From Rostratula benghalensis (taxonomy: Eukaryota; Chordata; Aves; Charadriiformes; Rostratulidae): DNA of 64,000 nt. The notes under the pieces were generated by a model. It did no database searches. It saw nothing but the letters and a program-made list of their open reading frames with translations, and had not been told where the DNA came from. This document shows, piece after piece, positions 36,401 to 51,400 of this stretch; positions within the stretch are counted from its first letter, which is position 1; each line of letters starts with the position of its first letter. The stretch lies in assembly GCA_013399305.1 (NCBI GenBank), contig VXAI01000117.1, positions 361,100 to 425,099 on the forward strand, read 5' to 3'. Both the position numbers and the translations under genes were made by a program.

Positions 36401-39400
36401 TGCAGGGATGCTGGCTCTCAGCCTTTTCCCACAGATATGCTGGGTGATGGCAGTAAGTGTGCTGGCACCAGTACAGAGCAGGGGGAGTTGTGCAGGGTTT
36501 TAGATCTGCTTGGCTTCAGCAAGTCAGCACTGAAAGTGGCTGCAGCTCAGGCTAAGCATCTGAGTCAGAGCATTGGATGTTTGCAGCTTTGTTGGGATGC
36601 AGTAATCTGTTTGATCATGCGTTAGGCTGAATTCCATCTGGCCAGTGGAGCTGCTGGAGGGTACCATTGTAAATAGATGAATTTGAGGAGAGGTCTCACA
36701 AGCTTCACTAAAGGGTCCAGTTCAGTTGGAGCTCCTCATGGTGTCTAATCTCCATAGCAGGCATAATTGGACACAGGCATTAAAGAAAGTGCCAGCAGGT
36801 ATCTCTGACTTGCTTTGCAGTTGAGATGTATCGAAGCTAGAAGCAAGATCTTATCCTACAGCTAGACCATGTCCTGTTGTACAAAATGATGAAAGTGAGT
36901 GGATCTAAATAAATAACAGATCTGGTGTCAAGACTACTTGACCTGTACACTACAGGTTTTTGGGCCATGCAAGTAAGCAAGCAAGGAGTAGAGAGGGTAT
37001 AGACACAGTCACGCCTCTTCTCTTTTTCTTTGGACGGTTTGGTGGATTTAGGGGACAGGAATAATATTTTGCAATGGACTAATTTGATCGTGCTTTTTCC
37101 TATCAGTGGTTGTTTCCTGGGGCAAAGCTTTGCTGACCTTTTCCTCAAGGTAATGTGTTGTTAAGCCAGCCCCCAGTCACCTTTGAGCCAAAAGATACCT
37201 GTTAGCACAGGTGTTAATAATAACAGATTGTCTCAGGGCAGGATTTTCAAAAGCACTGAAGCAGATGGGAAACCCCAGAATGACCCAGTTGGAGCAGTAC
37301 CAGGCCAAAGATGAATGAGCCTGAAACTCGTGCTTATATAAAATTGAGGATATTAGTGGTTTTTGTGTTTCACAGTGGTGAGATTAAAGAAAACAAATTA
37401 ACACAGATCTGTTTTCTGTATCTGTTTTCATAAAAGCAAAGCATGCCTTATAGATATGGTACTTGAAACTTGAGTTGAAATAAATAGAGCCAAGCCCTGT
37501 TATGAAGAATTGTTATCAGAGGAGAATTTTATCCACTGAATTTAGAGTCTCTCTAGAACCTCCCAGAGCCTGGAGTCTGAAATCTGTTTCTCATTCTGGC
37601 AGAATACAAATGCTGGGCTGCAACTTCATTTGATTGTATTTCATTACCCAGGAAAGTTCTAGAAGCATGGCTAGAATTATTTCAAATAGAACAAGAGTCA
37701 TGGAGAATAACATCACTGTAGATCAGATGCACTAACTAAATGAACATGCCTTTTGAAAAGTAGCAGTTAAAATTATTCCAGGGAAAAGACTTCTAAAAAC
37801 CATCCTCTGAGTATTTCCCCCACAGAAAAATTTAATATTTTGACATAGGTAGGGAAGAAAAAAATTACTTCTGAAGTTTCGGGGCACCTCCAGTTTCCTC
37901 CATGGTTATTTGTTAGCATGAATACAGACATACTAGATGTTTTCTAAGGTGGTTTGGTTTGGATTTTTTTTTCTCCCTGATTTACCACACCCTCCCCTCC
38001 TGTTTTGACATATCATAAAAGAATCTAGATGGAATAATTGGGAAACATAAAGTTCAGTTTGGTAGTGAGTGCAATGAGGCATGATGGGGCACAATGTATG
38101 GATGAAGGCAGAATAGAGAATACATTCCTCACTTGAAAGCTGGGGCTGGCTCTGCTTGTTTTGGAATGTCTGTGCTGGAGATGTGAGGAGAGGTGCAGTG
38201 GCAGAAATTACAGCTGGCAGTAATCAGGATGAAGGAATGCACCTTAGCACCATTTGTGGGTAACAGAACAACTCCTGCAGTTAGCCATGTCTGAGGTTAA
38301 TAGGTTGTGCAGACTGCAATACAGACCTTTACAGAGAAAGGGCATTTTTCTAGCTCATAAAGCTTGTGTCTGTTTTGCATAGATATTTAAGTAACTTATT
38401 TAATTTTTATTCCATTAAGAATGATCGAAACCAATCACAAGTAACTAGGTATTTAATTCAAGTTTATTCAGATACCTCCACTAGATTTAAAAAGCCAAAA
38501 GAGGATAAACATCCTGTTAGCTCCAAAATCTGTGCAATGTGTATTGAATGTTGTACTACCAGTGTTGTAATCTCTGTGCAAGAGAATGATATGAGCAGAC
38601 TTTTCTTTCCTGCATTCACTTCAGTTGCTCCATACAGTCAGAGTGGAAAGTTTGCTACATAGCAAAAAGATAAAGGTGTTCCTAAAACCATTTATCAGGA
38701 TGGTCTGCAAAAGGGTTAAACAAATGCTGACCTGGATATTCTAGTCTCCTGAAGAGATGCAAGCTATATTTATATTGTTTTATAATGTAATGACTTCTAT
38801 CTGGGTTTTATATATTCAGCAGGCAATTCCCAAAAGAACTATGGATTTGCAAAAAGATAAGGTAGTTCTTAATTTTTCATTATTCTTTTTTAAATCAAGA
38901 AAAGCATACAAGGTCTTCTACAGGCAGAAGGTAAATCAGGTTTTGGACATGGCACCGAGGAAAGAGATGGAGAGCCTGAATGAAGTTTACTAACTGAGAG
39001 ATAAATTGAAGGAGCAGTGGTTTCTGAGGCTAATAGTAGTGACAGAAGTTAATTGCATGTGAAACTCCTGGTCTACCTCTGTCTGAAAACCCAAAAGTCA
39101 AGTAGCATAAAAAAATGCCTAACAGTTAAAAGTGCCACGTGATTTAGTTGGAATTTTACTTGGAAAAGGTAAAACCTGTACCCTTTTACTCCACAGATGT
39201 CATAGGGCAGCTGGATTTGTGGTCACTTTGGAGAAGTATGAGATGAAATTTCAGTTCCGTAGAAGGACAATGATAAAAGACCCGTTCACTCCAAACTTCC
39301 CTTGAATACCACCCATGAGATCTTTTTTACCACTGCTTCTGTTGAGAAGCCAGCGCTGCTGTGAGAACCAGGGACTGGGCTACATTCAGAAAGCAGCTCA

Positions 39401-42400
39401 AACTGCATGGTCTGGTCTTGATTCGTTTGCTTGTGCAACCCCACTGCAGTGATGAAAGGAAAATGATCCAACTCAGTTTCCAGATTCGAACCTGAATTGT
39501 CACATCCGGCAATTAGAAACCCTCTTCCCTCCCCACCCAGCTGTAAAATAAACTCATTTTCTCTGTAGGTCTTTAAAAGTTAATAAACATGAAACACAAT
39601 GATGATATATTTTACAGAGGGACTTTCCAGGCTGAAAGTATGATTTAAAAATCAACATTTTTGACTGCTTTTCCCATTGTTTTCAGCAGACAGTGAAATC
39701 TACTTTGTCCTTCCAGATCTGCCTACTTCTATCCTCTCAGGGAAATCTCACTGCCTTTGGCAGTATCATTACATAGGGATTTGCATAACCATAGCTGAAT
39801 ATAAACATTTATATGGACAGCTAATTCATTTAGTACTTGACTTGTTTTATTCCTAACACAAGTGTAAATACTCACCTTATGTGTACCAGCACCCAAGCAT
39901 GAGTGCCATGTTATACATATTTTACATATGCGCCATTAGATCAAAAAATCCTCACATTTTTTCCCTCCAAAAGTTTGCTACATTATTCTTTTTTTTCATT
40001 TGTATTTTAAAATTATCAGTAAAGAATACTTTAAGTGATGCATACTTTTCAGCTGTGTTCTGAAAGGTGCATCACATTGTTTAAAAAGTGCTGGATTTTA
40101 AAAAGAAACAAACGAAAAAGAGATCATCTGATCAGCTGCTCCATTTTTCTTCTCTTTTCCTCATCACCTCTGCCCTGGTATGTAGAAACCGGCTGATTTA
40201 TTTAAATCCCAGGAACTCCCATGGCATATGGTTCATAAAGTAGCATTTACAGTGTGCATTGTAACACTTCATCACTACTAGAAAGACTTTGAACGTAATA
40301 CGGGTTTGTGTTGTTCCAAAATAAAAAATAGGATAACAGTATCTCTAAGATTAAGATCTGCTTTTGAGTCTACTGCTGTAAAATCAACTTTTGGAGAGGA
40401 GTGGTGTTTTCTGAATGATAACTGCCGTCAAAAAAAAAATAAATCCTCTAGCCCCAACCCCCCCCCATCCTCAGAAAGTAGTTCTTCAACACTGCCTTTT
40501 TTCCCACAGCCTTGTGGAGCCCCCAACCCTGTCTGCAGAAAATGAAAGAGAGAGGGGTGGGATTAATGTGTAATTAAAGGGAATTTGGAAGGCTGAGATG
40601 TTGCGGAATGTTAGATCAGTAGCTGGAACAGCATGTGGTGTTCTTTAGGCAGGCTTCATTGAATCCATACAAAAAAAGAAAGAAGGGCTGCTTGCCTGTC
40701 TGCTCATTTATCAAACAGCTAGGCTGAACTTTCACAGCTCCACAAAAGTGTTTTACTGTTTGCTGAAGTTTTGCTCCAGAAATTAAAGCTGAACAACCTA
40801 GCGACTCTGAGTCTATGCTGTGTTTTTGACATCAGCCACGTTGTACAAAGCCCTTGGAAACCAACACAGAACAAATTTTATGTGATACAAAGGGAAGCTG
40901 ATTGTACATTTACTGGAGAAAATATTACTGAAGAAATGGTCAAATATGTGACATTGTAATGTCTTTATTTATATAGCAGGTTTTGATCCAAATGCATGTT
41001 CCAGAGCTTTCAGTTATCAATCAGGATTAAATATTTATCACTGTGGCAAAATGGCTCATGAAGAAAAAAAATCTATATTATTTAATCAATTTTAATCAAT
41101 GTTTTCTTCTGGTTGAGCAGTTATATTCCATCTTGTATGTCTGTTTTCCTTTAGTATTAGTTGCTGTCCCCCTGAAAGAGTAAATATTTACCAATTTATA
41201 TAATGAAAATGTGACTGAAATAGATTACAAACTAATTAAAAAAAAAAATTCTTTTGCAAGGGGAACTCTCAAGGTTTGCTGCAGTCTTTCTTGCATGGGT
41301 GTTTTGCCAGAAGGATTTGCCTCCTACTGCAGACCACACTGGGAGTCGGCTTCAGTCCTGTGAGGTGCTGAGTGCTGCCTTTCCAGCAACTACTGCAGAG
41401 CTCTTTCATTAGAACTAGCCTGGTTGACAGAGGCTCTGATTACTGAAGGCACAATCTGTGTTCATTAATCCATTCCCTTAAATGCATCTGGCACTAAAGT
41501 TTTGTTTTACAGTAGCAATGTTCTTTTAATCTCCACTAGAAAACTAGAGTCCAGATTCTTGATGATACCCTGCTGTTTCTGAGATGCACTTAATTTCCAT
41601 AGGAGATAAATTGATCACGAAATACTTTTAGAAATGCAACAGTGAGTCTTGCCTGGTACAAGCGCTGCCACTGTCAAATACCAAAATCTTCTCTCAAATA
41701 CCAAATCTTCTCTTTTAGACAAAAGAGTGTTTAGTGGCAGGCTTGTGAAGGTCTTTACAGAACTGTGATCTCCAAAACTCTCAGAAGGAGAGAAAAACAA
41801 GTTTGTTGATCCTGCAAACTGATGTAAATAGATAGTAGGCCACTTGGAAGTACAATGCTCCTTAGTTTAGAGGCAGATTTGAAGGAAATGTATTCTACTC
41901 CATGAACATCACAAAGTCTAATAGTAGTTAATGGAATTATATTGAATTTTAAAATATCTGTCTCTTCTTTCAGTAATGGAAAATATCAAAGGCTTTTTTT
42001 TTAATTTCTCCTGCCATGAATTTTGCTGACATTGCAGTATAGTTTTTCTGCTTTTCTGTCTTAACAATCTATATTAAATTAAGTATTAGTAACATGGTTT
42101 TCAATTTTCTCTAATATCAGTTGTATTTATTTGCAGATAATAAGGCAACAGTTTCCACAGCTAACCACAAGGCGACTTGGAACCAGAGGCCAATCAAAGT
42201 AAGCAGTGTATGGTATTATTTTCATCTCACACAGGGCCCCATCTGGCTCTGGCTTTAATGAATAGAATAGCATGAGATCAGAGAATTACTTGTCTAGTTG
42301 GGAACTTAAAACCCAACTTTGATGCAGGTTCTATTGTTGTCTTTACATTGTTGTATTGATTCGGCTGTGATAGTCCTGCCAAGGTGTCTAATGGAGACTT

Positions 42401-45400
42401 TACTGATATAATCAGAAATATTTCCCATACTGTTCCTATGATATATTTAATCTCAACGCACTTTGCACAGTGTAAAGGACATTCACACCTAGCAGTAATG
42501 GAGCTAATGGGAAATAACATCTGGATAACATCATGTTTCAGTTGAGAGGACAAATGGCAGAATGCTATCTTGAATTTAGGTAGGAACATACATTGGCCTA
42601 AACTGAAGTTTTCCACAAACCTGGATTTAACAACCATTTTTCATGTGTAATGCAATCCGACATATCTTTAAGTGATCAAGGAATTAGTTTATTGCCTTAC
42701 CCAAAACGTGGTACTTCCTGAAAGCACTTTATCCTAATTTCATAATGAGAAGTTGATTCTGAAAGAGCAATGCACTTCCTGGAGTATTTGACTTTTTCTG
42801 CTTGTTGACAAGAAGTGATTCTACCAGTTTATAAAGAGGATACAGTGATGTTTTTATATTTTTTTTCTCCATGAAATTTTTCCAGTGGAACTTTTTATGG
42901 CAAACATAGATCCCCTAAAAATATATGTATCCGTTTTTCTTGGTTAGCTTTCACAGAATCCTACAGGGTAGTCTAAGGGCAGTAGATCAAGCAGCTATTT
43001 GTAGATCTGAAATCTCTTCTCAAATGCAAATTCAGAGCTACCGTAACATCAGTCATAACCAAGCCACCAGAAATTCGGTGCAAATTCTGGTCCAAGAGCA
43101 TATTAGAAAAGTATGATAGGGTCGGACTCAGAGAATTCGGATTTTGCACTGAACAGAAATTCTTTGAAGTTCAGAAAGTCGGAGTGAAAGCATGCACAAG
43201 TTGTTTTATGGAATCATTTAGATGAGAGTACCCACTGTCAGCCATCAAATCACTCTGAAGTTGGCTAAAACTTTGTTATTTGTCTTCCTGTTTAATGACA
43301 GGAATGAGCACTGCTGTATTTCCAAACTGGAATTCCTCTTGCAGCTCCAGAAGGGCAAAATGCTTTTGATCTGCTGACTGAAGGTGTCTTGTATCTCAAA
43401 AATCTGTGTCTCTTTACTTTCAATGAGGCTAAAAATCAGGGAGACTTAATATTTTCCAACTAGCCTGCATGTCTATCCTGTCCCTGCCCATGGCAGGGGG
43501 TTGGAACTATATGATCTTTAAGGTCCCTTCCAACCTAAACCACTCTGTGATTCTATTAGAGGGGCTTTCATGCCACATATTCCTCTCATGCAAATTTTTA
43601 CAGTGATTCTGCTCCCTATCTAGGAAATAAGAAGGGGTTTCTATAAAGCAAGCTGTCTGTGCTCTGCAAAATCCTTGGCCCCTCAGAGTCCCTGGTCACC
43701 CCTTAGGGGGGAGATAATGTTTACTCAAATCTCACAGCCTCAGTAAATATGAAATTGAGTTCTTGTGCTCCAAAAGAGGATGCCTACATCTTCATCAGTG
43801 GTTAACACCCCAAGGATTGTAGCTTACAGAGGAGTCATTCTCATTTGATCCAGTGAAGAGAAGTATAAACACACACGCACTCACTAAATGCACGCTGTAC
43901 TTATTTACAATAAATACCCTTCTCGATAGACCCAGTGCAGCTGTAGCTGAGCTCTGTTTTTGTTTTCAGAAACGTCTGACAGCGTTCCAATTAAGTGTTA
44001 CGTAAAGAAACTACTTTAGGCGTTAACACTTCAGTCCCTTTTATCACCAACTGTGCTGACCGATTGCTGCCAGTATGATTTTCATTCCACTTCCCTGCTA
44101 CTGCCAAAGGAGATTCGGCCACAGAAGTGGTTAAGATTATCTGACTTCACACTGTTCTGCCTTCAGTCGTTTTATAGCACGGCTGCCTTTTAACATTACA
44201 AAGTTCAGAGCTACAACGGGTGCTACACTCTTGGCCATCAGTTGCGAGGCTTGCTTTTTTTTTTTTTTTGCAGCTGGGCTTATTGCTGTAAGCATGCAGC
44301 TGTTCTCTATAGCACTGAGCTTAAAAACAGTTCCACCACAGGTGAGCCATGAGAAGGCAGCTGAACATAAAAGCCAATTTCTTGCTGTACTGTGGCTTGA
44401 AACTCTTCCATTATGTACACAAGAGGTTAGTTAAACTGATGGAAACGACATGGTGTGAAGGGAATTTTAGTTCTTTCTTTAAAGCAGTGCTGCGGATACC
44501 AGATCCATGAGAGACAAAAAATCAATCCACTATTTACCACAAAAATAATTGTGTAGTCTGCATGTTATTATTTTACAGACCAAACTTTCAAGGCCTGCTT
44601 ATTGGATTTAATTGGTTGGTGGGGGTTTTTTTCTGACAGATACACAGAAAAGTTTTTGCCATTTGGAGTGATAAAATTACTGAAAGAGGAAGCTATCTGG
44701 AAAAAGTTCAAAGTTAATTGGGGTATTGCTATCTCTATGATTTTGAAACTACCTGGAAAGCTCTTTTATGTGGCTTACTACCAAGTGAAATATAGTGGAA
44801 ATTAAATAATGCACGATGAAATTCTACTATTTTCATTCTTTTTTTTTTCCTCTGAATTGATTTAAGAGGAAGCTTGGTAGAAGGGACTGACCACTGTTTA
44901 AGTTATACAAACCTCTCAGTTCATCTAGAATTTTTCCAGTCCTACCTGCTGTGACCTTTTCCATTTCCCCTCTCTTTCCCTCAGCGGTTTGTGGAGCAAG
45001 CTCCCTGCAGGATTTCCTTTCTTTCCCAAACCCCAGACATACCATGCAGGACATACATGAGCTTTATGGCTCTTACACACAGTGCATGTGTGACAGCTGC
45101 TAGAGACCAAACCAGGGACTTGAACTGCAAGCTGGAGTTGTTACCATTCAAGCTAAAAAGCCAAACTGCTACAGCTGTGTTATAACTCCAGCGTCAGCAC
45201 AAACTTCCCGTTACCTATCTGTAATGGGTTAGAAGCAGCCTGGAGCCTGATTTCTGTTGTGGAATACAGGGTTTGGCCTAAGCCCTGATGGGCAGATTTG
45301 GAATCTATAGTGTGACTTTCTAAGGTATTGAGGCAAAGAAATCCCATTTATACCATGTCATCTTCACGTTTTAATAAATTTCACCTGCATTATTCAATAC

Positions 45401-48400
45401 TGAGTTCAAGAAAGCTTTTATTTTTAATAGACAACATAGAACACCCTCAGTGGACATGGAAAGGGAGCCACATACGAAAAGGTTGCTACAACTCCCCAGG
45501 CCTCCTCTCAGCCCATCTGTGCTAGCAGAGAAGATTAAGGCTTCCAGCTCTTTGCCACCATTTTCTTCTTCTGGCATGCACTGATCTGTGGGTGAATGAA
45601 TGTGATTGAAATAAGTAAAAAAACTCACCTGAGTTAGTTTAAACTACCATCACTTAGATGTTATTCTTTCACTAATTTAATTGAGGACTTTTGTAAAACC
45701 AGCTGATTTTGCCTAAAGCAAACTAGGGTCCATTAAAAGGGACAGATCTGCTGGCACCACTCTGAAATCAGTGACTCTCTGGGGAGTACAACAAACATTC
45801 AGAGATGGTTACTTCCCTTACAAGCACAATGGGATCCAGAAGACAGTGCCTCATCATGGTCTGATAGGCTTTTGATAGGCTGTAAGGAGAGAATTAGAAG
45901 ATCATTGAAAATTCCCACTAGGAAAGTAGGGTGAATCAAAAGTATTCAAGGAATACAACTTTCTGCTGCCTTTTGTAATCATTGAATATTTAGCTGATGG
46001 GCTGGTTGGTGGTGCCCACAGCTGAGAAACTGAAATAAAAGTCAGCAAATTGTGGAAGGAATAAAATTGACTTTGCTGCTTTGATGCAGGAGTTAGGCTG
46101 GATAATCAGTGCTTTCATTAATGCTTATAATAAATCTAAGTTGTAGCACAAACTTGTGCCGTCAGGCCACCAATCCATGTTTATAGCACAGGCACACTGT
46201 GTACCTCCCTCTGTGGTCTGTACATTGTTACAGTGCTGTGTAGTATCCCTCACTGATCTAAGCCCAGTGCTGATGTTAAGCTATGGAGCAAATAATTTTG
46301 AACTGGACACTTCCTACAGTTCATTGCTTCCCAGCACAAGTATCTTCCCCCCTTCTCTTTTCACTGAAGTGTTTTCAATTTTTGCAGTATTTCTGATGAA
46401 CTCATTTGTGATAAAGACTTGTGCTTTTCAGGGACCAAACCAGCCCTCAACAGTCTGAAAATCAGAGAGCTGAACTAACAACAGAAGGACCCGTCCAGAG
46501 GGTCTGTACCTCTGCTTATTGCTAAACTAAAGGAGCAGCTGCACAGCAGAGCTCTGCCAACAAGTAGCTTTAGGATGCCTTTTTTTTTTTTTTTAATAAG
46601 AAGAAAGAAAATGGAAGTCCATTATTTTCCTTCCCTGCAACAGAGTCAGCTTTATTAGCGCTGAAGAGAGCTACTTTTACCAGATGGAATGAAAATTGGA
46701 ACCCAATATATGACCATAATGTTCTGCTAATGAATCAATGCTTGTTTATAATATATAAACTAATGCACAGTCTGTTTTGTTGTAGAAATCATCAGCATTT
46801 TTAGTTCCTTGTAACCCCTTTTTTCCCCTAAATTTTTGAATTTCATAAAAAATACATCTCTATGTATCAGGTACCATTATTATGGAATTGCAGTGAAAGA
46901 AAACTCCCAGTATTATGATGTGATGTATTCTAAAAAAGGAGCAGCCTGGGTCAATGAAACAGGAAAAAAAGAAGTAACCAAACAGACAGTGGCATATTCA
47001 CCACGATCCAAACTGGGAACATTACTGCCAGAGTTTCCAAATGTCAAAGATCTAAATCTGCCAGCCAGTCTGCCAGAGGAGAAGGTAACACTTTGGAAAT
47101 CTTTTCTCAGCTTGTCTTGAGTTTTTTCCCTGCTCTGGATGAAAGCTCTATCTCAAATGACTTTGAATTAGAGTAGGTTTAGTAATGCTTTGACTTTATT
47201 TATGGTGGACTTAATTACTTCATATTAATAGGAAGAGATATCTTCCCTTAACATTGGCAGCTGACGTTATCAGCTGTAAAATATTTCTAAAGCCTGTGCA
47301 CACTATTTTTTAAAGATACATTACGTACGGCAGGTGAAGTTTGAGCGTAACTGGTTTTGCAATGTGTTATAGCTATTAGACTGCAAACATATTTGGTGGC
47401 AAACTGAAAAACAATTCTGATGCTTTCTTGAGCAGAGAGGGACTTAATGTGTTTCTTATCCTTCTAGACTAGAAATTAAGGGAATCCGATCTGCACATAT
47501 GACAAAAGTGCTCTGGCTGCTCTTGGCTGAGCTTGCTAGTTTTCTGATGCTATTCACATGTGTAGTATCAATGTAAAGTGGACAAAAGAATAAGGTTTTA
47601 TAGTTCTTTATGTCCTAATTAGGGCCACATTCTCGTCTTTGATCTCACTGAGGCTTTTTGCTCCTCTTACATTTGAAGAATCCCCATTGACATAGAAAAA
47701 TCCATGAATTCAAAGGGAGAATTTAGTTTTAAGAAGAAAACTCATCTTAGAGCTAATCTAACTAGACTCTAACCAATTTCATTATTTTTGCAATTGTGCA
47801 TAGTAAGATAAGAAAAAACTTACTTTTTGTGCTCTATATTTGATAGTTTTAAAAGTGGATTTCTTAAGTAGAATGATCTTTTGTGTGTTTCCCTCTCATT
47901 CTTTTTTCAGGTTTCTACCTTTATTATGATGTATAGAACTCACTGTCAGAGGATACTAGACACTGTAATAAGAGCAAACTTTGATGAGGTATGGTTGGAA
48001 ACTATGGTTGTAGCTTAATGATACATAAGGTATTGATGGATCTGAGACCTTATTTTTAATGTGATATTACAAATTTGTGGCCAATCCTTTTCATGAATAA
48101 TGAACAATAGCTATACTTAAGTACATAATATGTGACCAGTAGTGTTAAATCTTACTTACAGCACTGTGTGAGTTAGAGGAACAAAAGCAATGGGAATGTT
48201 TTTGTCTCATCATTCTCCAGCAGGATTAAGGTAGCAATATCTCTTTGCAAGATGTTGGACAATCCAGTTCTTACAGCTCAGGAAGTGTGTCCATCACCAC
48301 TTTTCTAAGCCTTGAGCTGAGACTGAGCTCTGTTTGAAGGAATTCCTCTGAGTGTTCAGAACAAACCCAGGGCAGGTGCTACAGCAAAATGGTGGGCTCT

Positions 48401-51400
48401 GCTGGTCTGCAGGGCAGTGGGGAGCCTACATCCTCCCAGACATCCCAGAAAGCTGGACCTGAAGTTCCCAGTTGCTCAGTTGTACTGCAGTGCAGGTAGG
48501 AACAGACACACTGTTCAGTGGTTGATGCAATCCATTAGAGAAGGATAAGATGGATAACCTGCTGCACATCTGACTGAATCTGGGGTTTTCTGGGCAGTGC
48601 ATGCGGGCAGGTCTATAATTAGAGCTAAAAACCAAAAAGCTACTGGAATACAAGCAGTTTTATATTATATGTGGAGAAGGCCTCTACCCGGAAAAACAAA
48701 TCTGATTATATTGATGCTGATCATTACTGATCCAAATGTAACATCAGGTCCTGGGAAAAATCAACAGAAACACGTCTTTTGAGTCTATCTTCTGAACAAT
48801 GGCAAGAAATTCCCTGCTTTATTTCCTCCTACTGTTTAATTCTCCCACTCTCCTGGTTTAAAGCTGAGGCACTTTTAAGTCATTGTACTGAGCCTGGAGG
48901 TTTCTGTGCAAGAGAAATATGTAACACACATTCAGAAAGTGTTGCTGCATGAGTCTCAGAACACTTTAAGAGCAGGATGCCACATTTTGTTAGTGGATCT
49001 ATTTGTCAGGATGGATGGTGGGGAAGGGGCTGAGCAGCAATAATATATAAACAGCAAATACTCTTTATGGCACCTGGTGTGTTTACTTGTTTCAGTACAA
49101 GTTGTGTGCAAAAGGTTACCAATTACAAATGGCAGTGTTGTCACCCATGTAGAACCGATCATATAATACACTTAATACCTTTATTTCCTCAATGAAAATT
49201 TTCAGAGGTATATTTTGCTGTGACTGAAATCTCCTCATTTTCTTTTTTGCCTCTCTCCATTCTTTCTTTTATTTCCTTCTTAGTGAAGGAAAGAACAAAT
49301 CTGAAAGGGTAGTGTTTCTTTCCAAAACAAAGACAGAAAATGGTATATTGACCCCTGTAAGCCATGTGCTATTCTCCTCTCCTACCCTACACCAGGGCCT
49401 AGATTGCATTCCTTGGTATACAGGGACAGAGAGCAAAGAGAGAGAAAAAGGCTTTCCATGTGGAAGCCAAAGAGTTACGCTCATTACCATTGATGGAAGG
49501 TTAAAATATGGTGGTACCCATAGTTGTGTCTACTCTAGAAACATAAAGACACCCTTGTCACCAACTCAGTGTTTCCTCGCCATTTAGTTGAGTATCCCAT
49601 TGTGTGTTGTGTTACAATATAAGCTTGTCTCTTTAAGGAATATATTGCCTGTGTTGTGCACCATCAGTCCAGCTCTGGGGCTGAAACAAATACTATGTAA
49701 GCAGGAATATTAAAGGAAAATGGTACTCGGGGCCTTTGATTATTTTCACTTCTACATTCCTGAGTCTTCTTGTGATTGCAGGTTCAAAGTTTTCTTCTGC
49801 ACTTTTGGCAAGGGATGCCTCCTCACATGCTGCCCGTATTGGGTTCTTCAACTGTAGTGAATATAGTGGGAGTTTGTGATTCAATTCTGTACAAAGCAAT
49901 TTCTGGAGTTTTGATGCCAACAGTACTACAAGCGTTACCTGACAGGTCAGTATAAGCTCGCAGCACTGACCACTTTCAGCTTAGCTGTCTTTGTTATACA
50001 ACTGTTCTTCAAGAATGACACCTGTTCTAAGAAAGCTACTTGCTGCCACCCATTTCCTGAGTTTAAATCACACTGTCAATTCAAAGGAGTTGAAGAGCTG
50101 ACATGTTCTTGAAGAAATGTTCGGATTTTAACAAGAGTTCTATTGTGAAAAGCTTGTTATTTTTTGTGTGATAAAGTGCATTGCCTTCTTCTTGGTTTAT
50201 TAACATCAAACTGATTGTCATGTCCCAGCTTGCAGGTTGTGTCAGAAATCTGCAGGCTGCAGAGTGCCACACTGTCTTTTGAAAATTTCAGACACTTTTC
50301 TGCTAGTCTGGAATAACAATATATCAGTATTCTGAATTATAGTGACAAGAGGAGCTGGCCTGACTGCTCTCTAGATACTCACATGCATATGTAGACACAG
50401 CAAACTAAGCATTTTTCTCTGTTTACACTCTTGGAACACAATTGTTATTCTGCTTGTCATGAGTACAAAACACAAAGATCATACTTGTGAAGTCTTGGAC
50501 AAGCTGGTTTAATTTAAATACTATCCTATGAAGAACAGATGCATGCTTAGTTTAGGATCACTTTATTAATAATTTGCCTCCTCTGTTTCAAAGCTAAAAT
50601 CACTTTTCTGTTCCATGTGGTAGATTTCAGCTGTTCGCTCCCTGCCTGGAGCTCATCTGAGTCCAAGAAGTCTGGTGTGTGTGGTAAAGCAGGACAGAGA
50701 TCTGCAGTTCACAGTAAAAAGTTTAATCACTGAGTGCAGTCAACCTGTTTCGCTCTTTGATTTTCCTAATATGAGCATCATGAAACTCTCTTTTTCTAAA
50801 TATATTTGTATATCTTTAGTATTATTTGCTGTTTTCCTGAGGTGAAGTAAGAATACTGCTCTAGGAGTTTATTATTGGTGCTGTATATTTGGCCCTCAAG
50901 ATTTTAAAGTGGCTCTAATTACAGGAAATGTTTTCAAGGTGTTGTTCTGCTCTCGTATGTGCACTGTATGACTGCTAAAGTACAGGAAAAATTTTTTTTC
51001 TGCAAGAAACCTATTATAAGGATGGGCTTTCCTTGATAAGACATGTATGTTTTTACTGGCTTTGCCCCTCACCCCTGCATCCGCCACCCCACCCCCAAAT
51101 CTATTTCGTTGGAAGGATTAAACAGAACAGCAGTCCTTTTCTCAAGCTGCTTAGTTCTTTCATAGCAAATAAGGGGAGACTTGAGTGTGAATATAGACTT
51201 TTGTAATGCATATAAAGGGCCAGATTGTGGCTATTAAGCCATAGCCTGCACTGGAGGGGGTGAAGAAGGGTCTCATTGCAATGGAAGCTCCTGAAGGAAA
51301 TCTTGCTGACTCAGCCAGAATCCTCCGAAGGACTTCCTGGGAATAAATGCTGGCTGTCCAGGATGGCCAGGTTTTGGTGGGTGCAGCCGCTGTCATCCAT

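Larger units (their letters stand above)
30138..42136 (+). other. RFX4: RFX4 intron (11999 bp)
   Basis: Starts gtgagt and ends atttgcag. Contains the N-gap, a broken antisense open stretch (31563-32289), a CR1 3' end (32643-32989), a probable older CR1-like piece (34110-34235) and a 20-bp duplication (41674-41712). No further RFX4 coding exon was recognised. Confidence 0.85.
42199..46870 (+). other. RFX4: RFX4 intron (4672 bp)
   Basis: Starts gtaagc and ends gtatcag. It interrupts the DNA-binding domain between the last two strands. Contains a short CR1 tail (43490-43558), a tRNA-like relic (45087-45166) and poly-T runs at 44255-44269 and 46580-46594. Confidence 0.85.

Noticed and set aside
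38366..38662. 98-codon + strand ORF in the long intron
   Set aside because: AT-rich, no splice-site support in RFX4 phase, no recognisable motif, length within chance expectation.
44255..44434. Poly-T plus gcag followed by an open frame, exon-like
   Set aside because: It does not fit the phase or sequence of RFX4, and there is no conserved donor or family match.
45087..45166. A functional tRNA gene on the minus strand
   Set aside because: The A and B boxes are too close and no anticodon stem-loop or acceptor pairing can be formed. At most it is a relic.
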